From Saccharibacillus sp. O23 (GTDB lineage Bacteria > Bacillota > Bacilli > Paenibacillales > Paenibacillaceae): DNA of 64,000 nt. Under the pieces are notes generated by a model. The model ran no database searches, had not been told where the DNA came from, and saw only the letters and a program-made list of their open reading frames with translations. The stretch spans positions 1 to 64,000 of the forward strand of contig NZ_NJDE01000033.1 in the NCBI RefSeq assembly GCF_002205895.1, written 5' to 3'. Each line of letters opens with the position of its first letter. Within the stretch, counting starts at the first letter, position 1. This document shows positions 44,030 to 53,934 of this stretch, in pieces. The position numbers and the translations under genes were made by a program.

Positions 44030-44043
44030 TCGGATAAACTAAG
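44021..44043. promoter_or_regulatory. XylR operator (xylO)
   Basis: A 23-base imperfect palindrome, CTTTGTCTATC-G-GATAAACTAAG, with nine of eleven pairs matching. It resembles the Bacillus xylO (TTAGTTTG...CAAACTAA). Binding would cover the xylA -35. Confidence 0.8.
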
Positions 44044-44220
44044 TCTTTCGCAAAAAGTTTTTCTGCTTTAGAATAGAACTTGTTAACGCTACCATCGGAA
44101 AAGCCGGATAGATTCCGAAGCAAACGCTGCCTTGCGACGAGCGGCGAAAAGCCTTCTTTTTGCCGACGGATTGGCTTAAGATAAAAGGATGTTCAAAAGG
44201 CACGGATGGAGGAATCGAAA

Positions 44221-45393
44221 ATGAGAGTAACGGGGGATCTGGCGCTCGTCAAAAAGCTGAACAAGTCGATCGTTCTGGACACGATCCGCAGAAACGGGCC
44301 GCTGTCGCGCACCGACGTCTCGGAGCGGACCGGATTGAACAAAGCGACGGTATCGAACCTGACGCTGGAGCTGCTGGAACAGAAATTGGTCGAAGAAACG
44401 GGGCTCGGCGAATCCAGCGGAGGCCGCAAGCCGCTCATGCTGCTGTTCAACGGCGCGGCCGGCTGCGTCATCGGGATCGAGCTGGGCGTCACGTTGGTCA
44501 AAGCGGCCTTGACCGACTTGACGGGCGGCATCCTCGCGGAACGCAGCGCTCCGCTGGCCGGACAGGATCCCGAAGCCGCGTTGGCCGTCGTCCGCGAGAC
44601 CGTGAAGCCGCTGCTCGAAGCCATGCCGGACACGCCGCACGGACTCGTCGGCATCGGAATCGGCGTGCCGGGCATGGTCGACGAATCGGGATTGATCTTG
44701 TATGCGCCCAACCTCGGCTGGGAAGGCGTCGATCTGCGTTCTCGGCTGGAAGAAACCTTCGGCGTGCCGGTCGTCGTCGACAACGAAGCCAACGTCGGCG
44801 CGGCGGGCGAACGCGAATACGGCGCCGGACGTCATGTCCGCCATCTGGTCTACGTCAGCGCGGGCATGGGACTCGGCTCGGGCATGATCATCGACGGACA
44901 ATTGTACAAAGGCGCTTGGGGCTATGCCGGGGAGACCGGCCATATGTCGATCGAAAGCGACGGAAGATTATGCAGCTGCGGCAGCCGCGGCTGTTGGGAA
45001 TTGTACGCGTCCGAACGGGCTTACGCTTATGTCTCCGAAGCCGGAAGCACGCCTCTCCCCGCTTCGACCACGTCCGAGCTGGCCGCTCACGCGCGTTCCG
45101 GCGACGCGGCCGTGCTGGACTTGTACCGGGAGATCGGCCGCAGATTAGGGATCGGCATCACCAACTTGGTCAACGGTTTCAACCCGGAGAAGATCGTGGT
45201 CGGCGGACCGCTGACGGAAGCCAAAGAATGGATCGAACCGGCCATGCTGGACACGATCGCCGAACGCGCGCTGCCGTATCATCGCCGGGAACTGGCCGTC
45301 TCGTTCTCCGAGCTGGGCAGCCGTTCGGCGGTGCTGGGCGCGGCGCATCTGGCGGTATCGCAGTTTCTTGGACGGGTTCGGGTGTCGTTGTAA
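44221..45393 (+). CDS. xylR: ROK-family xylose repressor XylR
   Basis: A 390-residue ROK repressor. N-terminal winged helix (about 12-60: RNGPLSRTDVSERTGLNKATVSNLTLEL), then an ASKHA sugar-binding domain with the GIELGVTLVKAALTD ATP-like loop, DNEANVGA and the zinc motif CSCGSRGCWELYAS. Start at 44221 follows GGAGG by eight bases; an ATG at 44206 overlaps it. XylR binds xylO without xylose and leaves when xylose binds. Divergent arrangement with xylA and the operator between them support the assignment. Confidence 0.93.
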   Translation: MRVTGDLALVKKLNKSIVLDTIRRNGPLSRTDVSERTGLNKATVSNLTLELLEQKLVEETGLGESSGGRKPLMLLFNGAAGCVIGIELGVTLVKAALTDLTGGILAERSAPLAGQDPEAALAVVRETVKPLLEAMPDTPHGLVGIGIGVPGMVDESGLILYAPNLGWEGVDLRSRLEETFGVPVVVDNEANVGAAGEREYGAGRHVRHLVYVSAGMGLGSGMIIDGQLYKGAWGYAGETGHMSIESDGRLCSCGSRGCWELYASERAYAYVSEAGSTPLPASTTSELAAHARSGDAAVLDLYREIGRRLGIGITNLVNGFNPEKIVVGGPLTEAKEWIEPAMLDTIAERALPYHRRELAVSFSELGSRSAVLGAAHLAVSQFLGRVRVSL

Positions 45394-45426
45394 ATTCGAC
45401 GGAATCGCGGAATCACGGCTCGAAAA

Positions 45427-45468
45427 CGGCAAACAGGCACACGATTCTTTCGTGCTGCCTGTTTGCCG
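45427..45468 (+). terminator. Strong hairpin after xylR
   Basis: CGGCAAACAGGCA and TGCCTGTTTGCCG pair perfectly, with inner CACGA/TCGTG pairing. No T-run follows, but it lies just after the stop codon and is backed by the hairpin at 45491. Confidence 0.65.
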
Positions 45469-45490
45469 CGAGCTCCGACGGCGATACGCA

Positions 45491-45524
45491 AAAAAAGGCG
45501 GGGCCCTATGGGCTCCGCCTTTTT
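45491..45524. terminator. Bidirectional terminator between xylR and glutaredoxin gene
   Basis: AAAAGGCGGGGCCC and GGGCTCCGCCTTTT pair around a TAT loop, with A-run and T-run flanks serving both convergent genes. Confidence 0.85.
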
Positions 45525-45563
45525 GTCGAACCGTGATCGTTGTTCCGTCAGTACCCGATACGC

Positions 45564-45794
45564 TTACGCGTTCAGGACTTTCTCCAGCTTCAGCTTGTTC
45601 ATGCCGACGATCTTCTCTTCGCCGATCACCGTTACCGGCACGGCGCGCAGACCCATATCCCAGACCTGCTGCGCGAACGCGTCGCTCTGCTCGATGTTGC
45701 GCTCTTCATAAGAAACGCCTTTGCCGTCCAGATAGCTCTTGACTTGTTTGCAGTGCGGGCAGTTGGTGCTTGTGTAGACGATTGCGGTTGCCAT
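45564..45794 (-). CDS. Glutaredoxin-family protein
   Basis: A 76-residue protein, MATAIVYTSTNCPHCKQVKSYL, starting at 45794 after GGTGGAGAG. The redox motif is CPHC and the cis-Pro loop reads RAVPVTVIG. Short glutaredoxin/NrdH-like proteins of this type in Bacillales are thought to act with thioredoxin reductase or bacillithiol. It is about 100 bases downstream of trxB on the same strand, which supports a shared thiol-redox role. Confidence 0.88.
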   Translation of the reverse strand: MATAIVYTSTNCPHCKQVKSYLDGKGVSYEERNIEQSDAFAQQVWDMGLRAVPVTVIGEEKIVGMNKLKLEKVLNA

Positions 45795-45900
45795 ATTCGC
45801 TCTCCACCTTCTCGTATATTTTTCGAAACTAACTTTCTTTATTATAACGCCAATCCGGTCCAGAACCAAACCGAATTCGATGAAAATATTCGATCGATTC

Positions 45901-46854
45901 TTACAGGGCGGCTTCGGCAGCCGCTTCGGCGAATTCCAAGCTCTCGATAAAACGTTCCGCGTCCATCGCGGCCGCGCATCCGCTGCCCGCCGCCGTGATC
46001 GCTTGACGGTAACGCGTATCCTGCACGTCGCCGCAGGCGAACACGCCCGGAATGTTCGTTTCGCTGGTGCCCGGCGTCACGACGATATAGCCGTTCTCGT
46101 CCGTCGTGACCTGTCCGTTCAGGAAGCCCGTGTTCGGATGGTGGCCGATCGCCACGAATACGCCGGATGCTTCGATCAGCTGCTCTTCGCCCGTCGCGTT
46201 GTTAAGCACGCGCAGGCCTTGCAGACCGTTCTCGCCTTTGACCACTTCGAGCGGCGTGCGATCGAGCGCCCATTCGATCTTCGGATTCTGACGCGCGCGA
46301 TCCTGCATGATCTTCGACGCGCGCAGTTCGCCTCTGCGGTGCACGAGCGTGACTTTGGTCGCGAAGCGCGTCAAGAAGTTCGCTTCTTCCAGCGCCGAGT
46401 CGCCGCCGCCGACCACGATGATCTCTTTGCCGCGGAAAAAGAATCCGTCGCAAGTGGCGCAGGTGCTGACGCCCATGCCCACGTTCTCTTCTTCGCCCGG
46501 AATGCCGAGATATTTCGCGCTCGCGCCGGTCGAGATGATCAGCGTGTCGGTCACGAGCTGCCCCATGCCGTCGACGTTCAGTTTAAACGGACGCTGCGAC
46601 AGGTCGACGTTCTCGACCCAACCCGTGCGGAATTCCGCGCCGAAACGTTCGGCTTGTTTACGCATATTGTCCATGAGTTCCGGACCCATGATGCCTTCCG
46701 GGAATCCCGGGAAGTTCTCCACTTCGGTCGTCGTCGTCAATTGTCCGCCCGGCTGCGGACCTTCGATGACCAGCGGGCTCATATTGGCGCGCGCCAGATA
46801 GATGGCAGCGGTCAATCCGGCGGGACCTGTACCGATAATGATCGATTTATACAT
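45901..46854 (-). CDS. trxB: Thioredoxin reductase
   Basis: A 317-residue flavoprotein starting MYKSIIIGTGPAGLTAAIYLARA after GAGGAGG. It has the FAD-binding GTGPAG loop, the redox-active CATC (in VSTCATCDGFFF, about 133-136), the NADPH-binding GGGDSALEEA and the C-terminal FACGDVQD. It reduces thioredoxin with NADPH. Standard length and motifs; glutaredoxin-family gene downstream. Confidence 0.96.
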   Translation of the reverse strand: MYKSIIIGTGPAGLTAAIYLARANMSPLVIEGPQPGGQLTTTTEVENFPGFPEGIMGPELMDNMRKQAERFGAEFRTGWVENVDLSQRPFKLNVDGMGQLVTDTLIISTGASAKYLGIPGEEENVGMGVSTCATCDGFFFRGKEIIVVGGGDSALEEANFLTRFATKVTLVHRRGELRASKIMQDRARQNPKIEWALDRTPLEVVKGENGLQGLRVLNNATGEEQLIEASGVFVAIGHHPNTGFLNGQVTTDENGYIVVTPGTSETNIPGVFACGDVQDTRYRQAITAAGSGCAAAMDAERFIESLEFAEAAAEAAL

Positions 46855-47035
46855 AAAAAGTTCCTCCTCTTGGGCGTTCGGACAAGCCGATCGGTTCGCT
46901 GCGGCCAGGCCGGACGCGGACCGAATCGAAGCCTGCGCGATGCATGTTCTCAACGATTCCTATTTTATAATAATTCCAATGTAGTTCTTATTATGCTGCT
47001 TCCAATAGATTGTGTCAAGTTGAGTTTCTTCCCAT

Positions 47036-49126
47036 TTAAATGAAGATTTCGTGAAAGGATTTCTTCGAACGCAGCAGTCTCAAACCGTTCAAAATCACCA
47101 GCAGCGTGCTGCCTTCATGTCCGACCACGCCGAGAGGAAGCGCGATGCCGAGCGTTAAGCTCGTCGCCATCAGCAGCAGCACGACGGACACGGCGAACGT
47201 CAGATTCTGGCGGATGACCCCTTCGGCGCGGCGGGCCAGACGAATCGTGCCGACCGTGCGCAGCAGATCGTCCTGCATCAGCACGACATCGGCGGTGCCG
47301 AGCGCCGCTCCGCTGCCGCGCACGCCCATCGCCATGCCGACGTCGGCCGTCGCCATCGCCGGCGCGTCGTTCACGCCGTCTCCGATCATCAGAACCGAGC
47401 CGTAACGTTCGCGCAGCTCGCGAATACGGTCGACTTTATCCTGCGGCAGCAGTTCGGCGAAAACGAGCTTCACGCCTGCCGCTTCGGCCGCCCGCCGCGC
47501 CGCGCCGCCGCGGTCGCCGGTCAGCATCGCGACTTCGATCCCGAGCGCTTGCAGTCCTTGCACGGCTCGGCGCGCTTCCGGACGGACGCGGTCGCTTAAG
47601 GCAAGCAAAGCGACCGTCGCTCCATCCCGCAAGACAAAAGATACCGTCATGCCGGCTTCGTGCAGGCGCTCCGCTTCCGCTTTCCACCACGGAGACGGAG
47701 ACGCGGCTTCGCGGGCCGAAGAAGGCCCGGGCAGCGAAGCTCCGTCCGCTCGGCCGCCGTAGTTCTCCGCAAGATCGTTCTCGCCTTGCGGCGTCTCGTC
47801 TGGCTCGCCGGGCAGACGGCCTACGCTCCAGCGCACGCCGCCGATCCGCGCTTCGACTCCGAATCCGGCTCGTTCTTCGGCCTCTTCGGTCTCTTGCAGG
47901 TTAATTCCTTCCGATTCCGCCGCGCGCACGATCGCCTGCGCGAGCGGGTGCGAAGAATGCCGTTCGACCGATGCGGCGGCGCGCAGCGTTTCTCCGCGGT
48001 CCGCGCCCGGCACGAGAACGAGTTCCGACAATTCCGGCTCGCCCATCGTCAGCGTTCCGGTCTTGTCGAACGCCGCGACTTTGACGCCGGCCAAGCGGTC
48101 TACGCTCGCTCCGCCTTTGAACAGAACGCCCCGGCGCGCCGCGCCGGACATAGCGGACAACACCGGCGGCATCACCGAAGCCACGATCGCGCAAGGCGAA
48201 GCGACGACCAGAAAGACCATGCCTTTATAGAAAGCCGTTTTCCAGCTTCCGTCCCATAACCACGGGCCAACCAGAATCAACAGAGAGGTTGCGACGAGCA
48301 CGACTTTGACGTAGACCGATTCGAAACGCTCGACGAAGCGCTGCGAAGGCGGCGAATCTTCGCGCGCCTGTTCGACCATGCGGATCATTTTGGCAAACAG
48401 CGTATCGGCGGCATCCCGCGTGACTTCGAGGCGCAGTTCGCCTTCTCCGTTGATCGTGCCGGCATACACGTCGTCTCCGGGAGCCCGGTCGATCGGCACG
48501 GATTCGCCCGTGATCGACGATTGATCCACGAACGAACGGCCGCTGGTCACGCGGCCGTCCGCCGCGATCGCCGCGCCGGGCGGAACGAGAATCCGGTCGC
48601 CGGCTTTGATTTCGCCGGCTTCGACCCGGCGAACCGAGCCGTTCTCGATCTTAAGCGCATGTTCGGGCCGCAGCGCGATCAATTCCGAGATGTCTTTGCC
48701 GCTGCGGTCGGAAGCGAAACTCTCCAGCGCGCCGCTCAAGGCGAAGATGAAGATCAGCAGCGCGCCTTCGTTCCAATAGCCGATCGCGGCCGCTCCGAGC
48801 GCCGCCGCGACCATCAGCAAATTGACGTCCAACTCGCGTTCCGAGAATAGTTTGCGGATGCCGTCGCGGGCTTTGTCCCAACCGCCCAGAAGATACGCGA
48901 ATACGTACAAGGCGGCCGCTCCGAGTTCAAAATCCGCTTGCACCAAGCCCCATGCCGCAGCCATCACGACGCCGCAGCCCAGCGCTTTGCGTATTTCGAC
49001 ATGCCCCGACAGCTCTCGAAGCATCGACCTTTTCCGTTTTCCGCCTTCCGGTTTGTTCGTTTTCCGATCCGGCCGACCTGCGCCTGCCTGCATCTTCCGG
49101 CTTCCGATCGAATGTAAAGTCATCAT
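47036..49126 (-). CDS. P1B-type metal-transporting ATPase, ZosA-like
   Basis: A 696-residue heavy-metal P-type ATPase. TGES (about 213), the phosphorylation site DKTGTLT, the SHPLAQAIV His-Pro motif and GDGVNDAPA are intact. The membrane metal motif is SPCAIVAS rather than CPC, as in ZosA-type zinc transporters of Bacillus, and there is no N-terminal HMA domain. An unusual low-complexity insert (about 440-480, ending in PSPWWKAEAERL) lies in the nucleotide-binding domain. Metal and direction cannot be proven; ZosA is a PerR-regulated zinc importer. Two Fur-family-like boxes lie upstream. Confidence 0.85.
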   Translation of the reverse strand: MMTLHSIGSRKMQAGAGRPDRKTNKPEGGKRKRSMLRELSGHVEIRKALGCGVVMAAAWGLVQADFELGAAALYVFAYLLGGWDKARDGIRKLFSERELDVNLLMVAAALGAAAIGYWNEGALLIFIFALSGALESFASDRSGKDISELIALRPEHALKIENGSVRRVEAGEIKAGDRILVPPGAAIAADGRVTSGRSFVDQSSITGESVPIDRAPGDDVYAGTINGEGELRLEVTRDAADTLFAKMIRMVEQAREDSPPSQRFVERFESVYVKVVLVATSLLILVGPWLWDGSWKTAFYKGMVFLVVASPCAIVASVMPPVLSAMSGAARRGVLFKGGASVDRLAGVKVAAFDKTGTLTMGEPELSELVLVPGADRGETLRAAASVERHSSHPLAQAIVRAAESEGINLQETEEAEERAGFGVEARIGGVRWSVGRLPGEPDETPQGENDLAENYGGRADGASLPGPSSAREAASPSPWWKAEAERLHEAGMTVSFVLRDGATVALLALSDRVRPEARRAVQGLQALGIEVAMLTGDRGGAARRAAEAAGVKLVFAELLPQDKVDRIRELRERYGSVLMIGDGVNDAPAMATADVGMAMGVRGSGAALGTADVVLMQDDLLRTVGTIRLARRAEGVIRQNLTFAVSVVLLLMATSLTLGIALPLGVVGHEGSTLLVILNGLRLLRSKKSFHEIFI

Positions 49127-49160
49127 GAATTCCTCCTTGATCGATGATTGTGGTTAATGG

Positions 49161-49181
49161 TTATTGAGAATGAGAGTTATT
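49161..49181 (-). promoter_or_regulatory. Fur-family-like box, proximal
   Basis: TTATTGAGAATGAGAGTTATT resembles Fur/PerR/Zur boxes (AT-rich inverted repeat around a TGAGAATGA core). It lies 35-55 bases upstream of the ATPase start codon. The exact regulator cannot be told. Confidence 0.45.
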
Positions 49182-49200
49182 CCGGCTGCCCCTAAAATGG

Positions 49201-49234
49201 AACATGCTGCCCCGGGGATCCGGAGCAGCATGTT
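49201..49234. repeat. Inverted repeat between two Fur-like boxes
   Basis: AACATGCTGC and GCAGCATGTT form a perfect 10-bp stem around a 14-base GC-rich loop, in the leader of the metal ATPase gene. No T-run follows on the minus strand. Confidence 0.7.
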
Positions 49235-49237
49235 TGC

Positions 49238-49258
49238 AATGAGAATGAGACTCATTTT
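49238..49258 (-). promoter_or_regulatory. Fur-family-like box, distal
   Basis: CAATGAGAATGAGACTCATTT contains perfect AATGAG/CTCATT arms seven bases apart and shares the TGAGAATGAGA core with the proximal box. Confidence 0.5.
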
Positions 49259-49357
49259 TCCTATATTCAATTTTATTGGTTCGGGGCAACTTTATATGTC
49301 GATCGTACTCTTTTCGCAGCAAAAAGTAAAGAGGATCCTCCGGCATCGAACGATACG

Positions 49358-49394
49358 AAAAAAAGCCGCAAATTCGCCTGCGCGAACTTGCGGC
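49358..49394 (-). terminator. Terminator of metY
   Basis: On the minus strand GCCGCAAGTTCGC pairs with GCGAATTTGCGGC and is followed by seven T, about 90 bases past the metY stop codon. Confidence 0.85.
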
Positions 49395-49481
49395 CCTGCT
49401 TGTCGAAGCGTAACGCAAACGAAATCCTACTAACCGGAAACCGCGCCGGCAAGACGATCCGACGATCGTCGCGAACGCGGA

Positions 49482-51028
<1,547 letters not shown>

Positions 51029-51069
51029 AAAAGCGGTTCGACGGGACCGTTCGGCCGTCTAAACCGCTT
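51029..51069 (-). terminator. Terminator of the SDR gene
   Basis: On the minus strand AAGCGGTTTAGACGG pairs with CCGTCGAACCGCTT and is followed by TTTCTTTC. Confidence 0.8.
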
Positions 51070-51126
51070 ACATGCTTGCCCGCGTTTTTGTAGTCGGCAG
51101 CCTGAATCCGGAGGCCGATCCTGCGC

Positions 51127-51954
51127 TTAATCCGGCTTCGGATAGACCGTGCCCCAACCGTACCCGGCTTCTTCCGACGTGTCTTCGGGCATGCCCGGCA
51201 GAATCAATCCTCCGTCGATCCGCAGATTGATTCCGGTAATGTAAGAAGCCTTGTCCGAAGCGAGCCAAGCGATCGCTTCGCCGATATCCGACGGCGTGCC
51301 GAGACGGCCGAGCGGAATCTTGCGTCCCAGCGGCTCCGTGCGCGCGTCCTGTTCCAGATCATTGACCGTCGCCCCGGGCGCGACGCAGTTCGTCCGAATG
51401 CCGTGCGGCGCCCACTCCAGCGCGAGCGAAGCGCAGGAACGGATCAACGCGGCTTTCATGCCGCCGTAGATGCTGTCGCCGGGATACGCGCGTTCGCCGC
51501 GGGACGACGTAATAAAATGAATGCTGCCTCGGATGCCGCGTTCGATCATCGCGCGCGCCGCGTATTTGGACAAGAGGATGGGGGCCGTGTAATCCAGCGT
51601 CACCATCCACGAGATCTCGTCTTCTTCCAGTTCGGTCAGCGGATTCATCGTGCTCTGTCCGGCGTTATTGACGACCAGATCGATCCGTCCGTAATGCTCC
51701 AGCACCGCGTCGACGACTTTTCGCGGTTCGCCGGGCTGCGTCAGATCGCTGCGCATGGCGAACGGGTCCGCACCGTAAATATGTTTCAGTTCTCGAGTGA
51801 CGTCTTCCATGTCTTCGGAATCGGAATGGTAAGTCAAAGCGATCCGGTAGCCTTTTTGCGCCAGCACATGACAAATGCCGCGTCCGATGCCTTTGGCTCC
51901 TCCGGTGACCAAAGCGACAAGAAACCGTTCGTTTTCGGGAATATCGGGATTCAT
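51127..51954 (-). CDS. Short-chain dehydrogenase/reductase
   Basis: A 275-residue SDR with TGGAKGIGRGI cofactor loop, NNAG, the active-site segment with Ser (FITSSRGERAYPGDSIYGGMKAAL: Tyr-x-x-x-Lys as YGGMK) and a C-terminus INLRIDGGLILPG. The start at 51954 (MNPDIPENERF) follows GAGAGGAG. It resembles 3-ketoacyl-ACP-reductase-like and sugar SDRs. It is about 200 bases downstream of the sugar isomerase gene on the same strand, so it may belong to the uronate/sugar cluster (inference). Confidence 0.85.
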   Translation of the reverse strand: MNPDIPENERFLVALVTGGAKGIGRGICHVLAQKGYRIALTYHSDSEDMEDVTRELKHIYGADPFAMRSDLTQPGEPRKVVDAVLEHYGRIDLVVNNAGQSTMNPLTELEEDEISWMVTLDYTAPILLSKYAARAMIERGIRGSIHFITSSRGERAYPGDSIYGGMKAALIRSCASLALEWAPHGIRTNCVAPGATVNDLEQDARTEPLGRKIPLGRLGTPSDIGEAIAWLASDKASYITGINLRIDGGLILPGMPEDTSEEAGYGWGTVYPKPD

Positions 51955-52159
51955 GCGGTTCGCTCCTCTCGGCTTGGGAAAAGATCCCTTCTCGGTGTTC
52001 ACGCCCCATTACCCCGCCCGGCAAACGCGTAACCGTTCTCCGAAAAATCTCCGCCGGCGATTTTCGGCATCCGTGCTTCTGCGCGTCTTCGGTTCCTCGC
52101 GCTTCCGCACGCTCGCGGCACGGCGTTTCGTCAAAGCCGTTCGGCTCCTTTTTCCTCCC

Positions 52160-53020
52160 TCATACCATCGTATAGATCCGCCGCAGTTCGTCGGCCGAAC
52201 GCTTCGCGTCCGCCGCCGTCACGCCTTCGATCGAAATATCGAGATGCGGCTTATACTGCTTGAGCAGCGAGCAGAGCAGTTCTTTGTTCAGCAGGCCGTC
52301 GCCGAACGGACGATCCAACCGGGGCAGCCCGTCGCCGGCCCAGAAGCCGCCTTCCCCGAATTCCAGGTCTTTGGCATGCGCCAGCACGATCCGGTCGCCC
52401 AGATTCTCGAACGCGTCGCGCATCAGCGCGTCTTGGTTCGGCAGCCGCTCTTCGTTCAGCAGATTGCAGGCGTCGAACAATAAACCGATCGTCGGCGACG
52501 GCACTTCCGACATCAGACGCTGCACATGATCGAGCGAATGCAGCGTATGGCCGGCGACCGGCTCGATCGCGAGCGTCGTGCCCCATTTCTCCGCTTCGTC
52601 GGCCAATTCGCCGACCGTCTCGCGCAGCACGTTCCATCCGTGCTCTTCGTAGCCGCTAGGATGCGAGTCCCGGTAAGCCAAGATCGAGCCGGTCTCCGTC
52701 GCGACCATGCCGCAGCCGAAATCGCGCGCCAGACGCAGCAGTTCTTTGAAACGCCGAATATCCGCGCGCCGAGCTTCTTCGTCCGGATTCACCGGATCGA
52801 TATAACAGCCGAGCACCGCGATCCGCACGCCTTCCCGGTCGAACGCTTCGGCGATATGGTTCGCCAGCCCTGGACTGAGCTTGCCGGGCGAACAATCGAT
52901 ATCCGAGATCGCTTTGAGCAGCGCCAGTTGAACCGACGCGAATCCTTCTTCCGCCACCTTGCGCGCCAATTCGGCGACAGGCAGCTTGCCGTAAGTGTGG
53001 GCCAGAATTCCGAGCTTCAT
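52160..53020 (-). CDS. Sugar phosphate isomerase/epimerase-like TIM barrel
   Basis: A 286-residue protein of the xylose-isomerase-like TIM-barrel family: MKLGILAHTYGKLP, VATETGS, the LAIEPVAGHTLHS segment with a metal-binding Glu, and LLFDACNLLN and LAHAKDLEF with metal-ligand Asp and His residues. Such enzymes interconvert keto-sugars or inositols. It lies downstream of kduD, probably in the same operon, so a substrate from pectin or other uronates is likely (inference). Confidence 0.8.
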   Translation of the reverse strand: MKLGILAHTYGKLPVAELARKVAEEGFASVQLALLKAISDIDCSPGKLSPGLANHIAEAFDREGVRIAVLGCYIDPVNPDEEARRADIRRFKELLRLARDFGCGMVATETGSILAYRDSHPSGYEEHGWNVLRETVGELADEAEKWGTTLAIEPVAGHTLHSLDHVQRLMSEVPSPTIGLLFDACNLLNEERLPNQDALMRDAFENLGDRIVLAHAKDLEFGEGGFWAGDGLPRLDRPFGDGLLNKELLCSLLKQYKPHLDISIEGVTAADAKRSADELRRIYTMV

Positions 53021-53049
53021 CCCTATCTTTCCTCCTCAGAATCGACAAC

Positions 53050-53098
53050 GGGCCGCGGAAACGACGACGGGACTGTCCCGCCGCTGCTTCCGCGGCCC
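53050..53098 (-). repeat. Strong hairpin between kduD and the isomerase gene
   Basis: GGGCCGCGGAA and TTCCGCGGCCC pair perfectly, and the 27 bases between them hold a second GGGAC/GTCCC hairpin. On the minus strand no T-run follows. It may be a processing or partial-termination element that lowers isomerase expression. Confidence 0.7.
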
Positions 53099-53132
53099 GC
53101 ATCGAGTAGATTAGCATTCCGCGGACTGCCTT

Positions 53133-53885
53133 TTAACGAATCATCCAACCGCCGTCCACGCAGAGCACATGGCCGTTGACGTAATCGGCTGCCGACGAAG
53201 ACAGGAATACGGCCGGTCCGCCCACGTCTTCGCCCGTTCCCCAGCGTCCGGCCGGGATACGTACCGTGATCGAATCCGTACGGTCTTTGTCTTCGCGGAT
53301 CGGCGCCGTATTGTCGGTCGACATGTAGCCCGGCGCGATCGCGTTGACCTGCACGCCTTTGGAAGCCCACTCGTTGGCGAACGCTTTGGTCAATCCCGCC
53401 ACGCCGTGCTTGCTCGCCGTATAACCCGGAACGTTGATCCCGCCTTGGAACGACAGCATCGAAACGATATTGATGATCTTGCCGCTTCCGCGCTCGACCA
53501 TATGATTGCCGACGAGCTGCGTCAGGTAGAAGACGGTCTTCAAGTTGATATCCAGCACGTCGTCGAAATCTTCCCAGCTATGTTGGGAGATCGGCGTACG
53601 CCGGATGATGCCCGCATTGTTGATCAGGATATCGATGCGGCCTTCGAAAGCCAAGCATTGTTTAACGACGTCTTCCAGTTCTTCCTTCTTGCTGAGATCG
53701 GCTTGAATATCGTAAGCTTTGCGGCCGAGCGCCCGGACTTTCTCCGACGTGTCCGAACAGGACGAATACGATACCGCGATGATGTCGGCTCCTGCTTCCG
53801 CCAAAGCCAACGCCATGCCTTGACCGAGTCCGCCGCTTGCCCCCGTTACCAGTGCCACTTTGCCGCTAAGGTCGAACATGCTCAT
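53133..53885 (-). CDS. kduD: 2-dehydro-3-deoxy-D-gluconate 5-dehydrogenase
   Basis: A 250-residue SDR starting MSMFDLSGKVALVTGASGGLGQG; the ATG at 53885 is eight bases after GGAGG, whereas one at 53891 is only two bases away. It has TGASGGLG, NNAGII, catalytic Ser in IVSMLS, YTASKHGV (Tyr-Lys) and the C-terminal NGHVLCVDGGWMIR typical of KduD. It reduces 2,5-diketo-3-deoxygluconate in pectin and glycosaminoglycan breakdown. It lies in a row with deoR and kduI. Confidence 0.9.
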   Translation of the reverse strand: MSMFDLSGKVALVTGASGGLGQGMALALAEAGADIIAVSYSSCSDTSEKVRALGRKAYDIQADLSKKEELEDVVKQCLAFEGRIDILINNAGIIRRTPISQHSWEDFDDVLDINLKTVFYLTQLVGNHMVERGSGKIINIVSMLSFQGGINVPGYTASKHGVAGLTKAFANEWASKGVQVNAIAPGYMSTDNTAPIREDKDRTDSITVRIPAGRWGTGEDVGGPAVFLSSSAADYVNGHVLCVDGGWMIR

Positions 53886-53934
53886 CTTCATTTCCTCCCG
53901 AATCGTGATGCCGGACCCGCCGAAGCTTTTAGGC

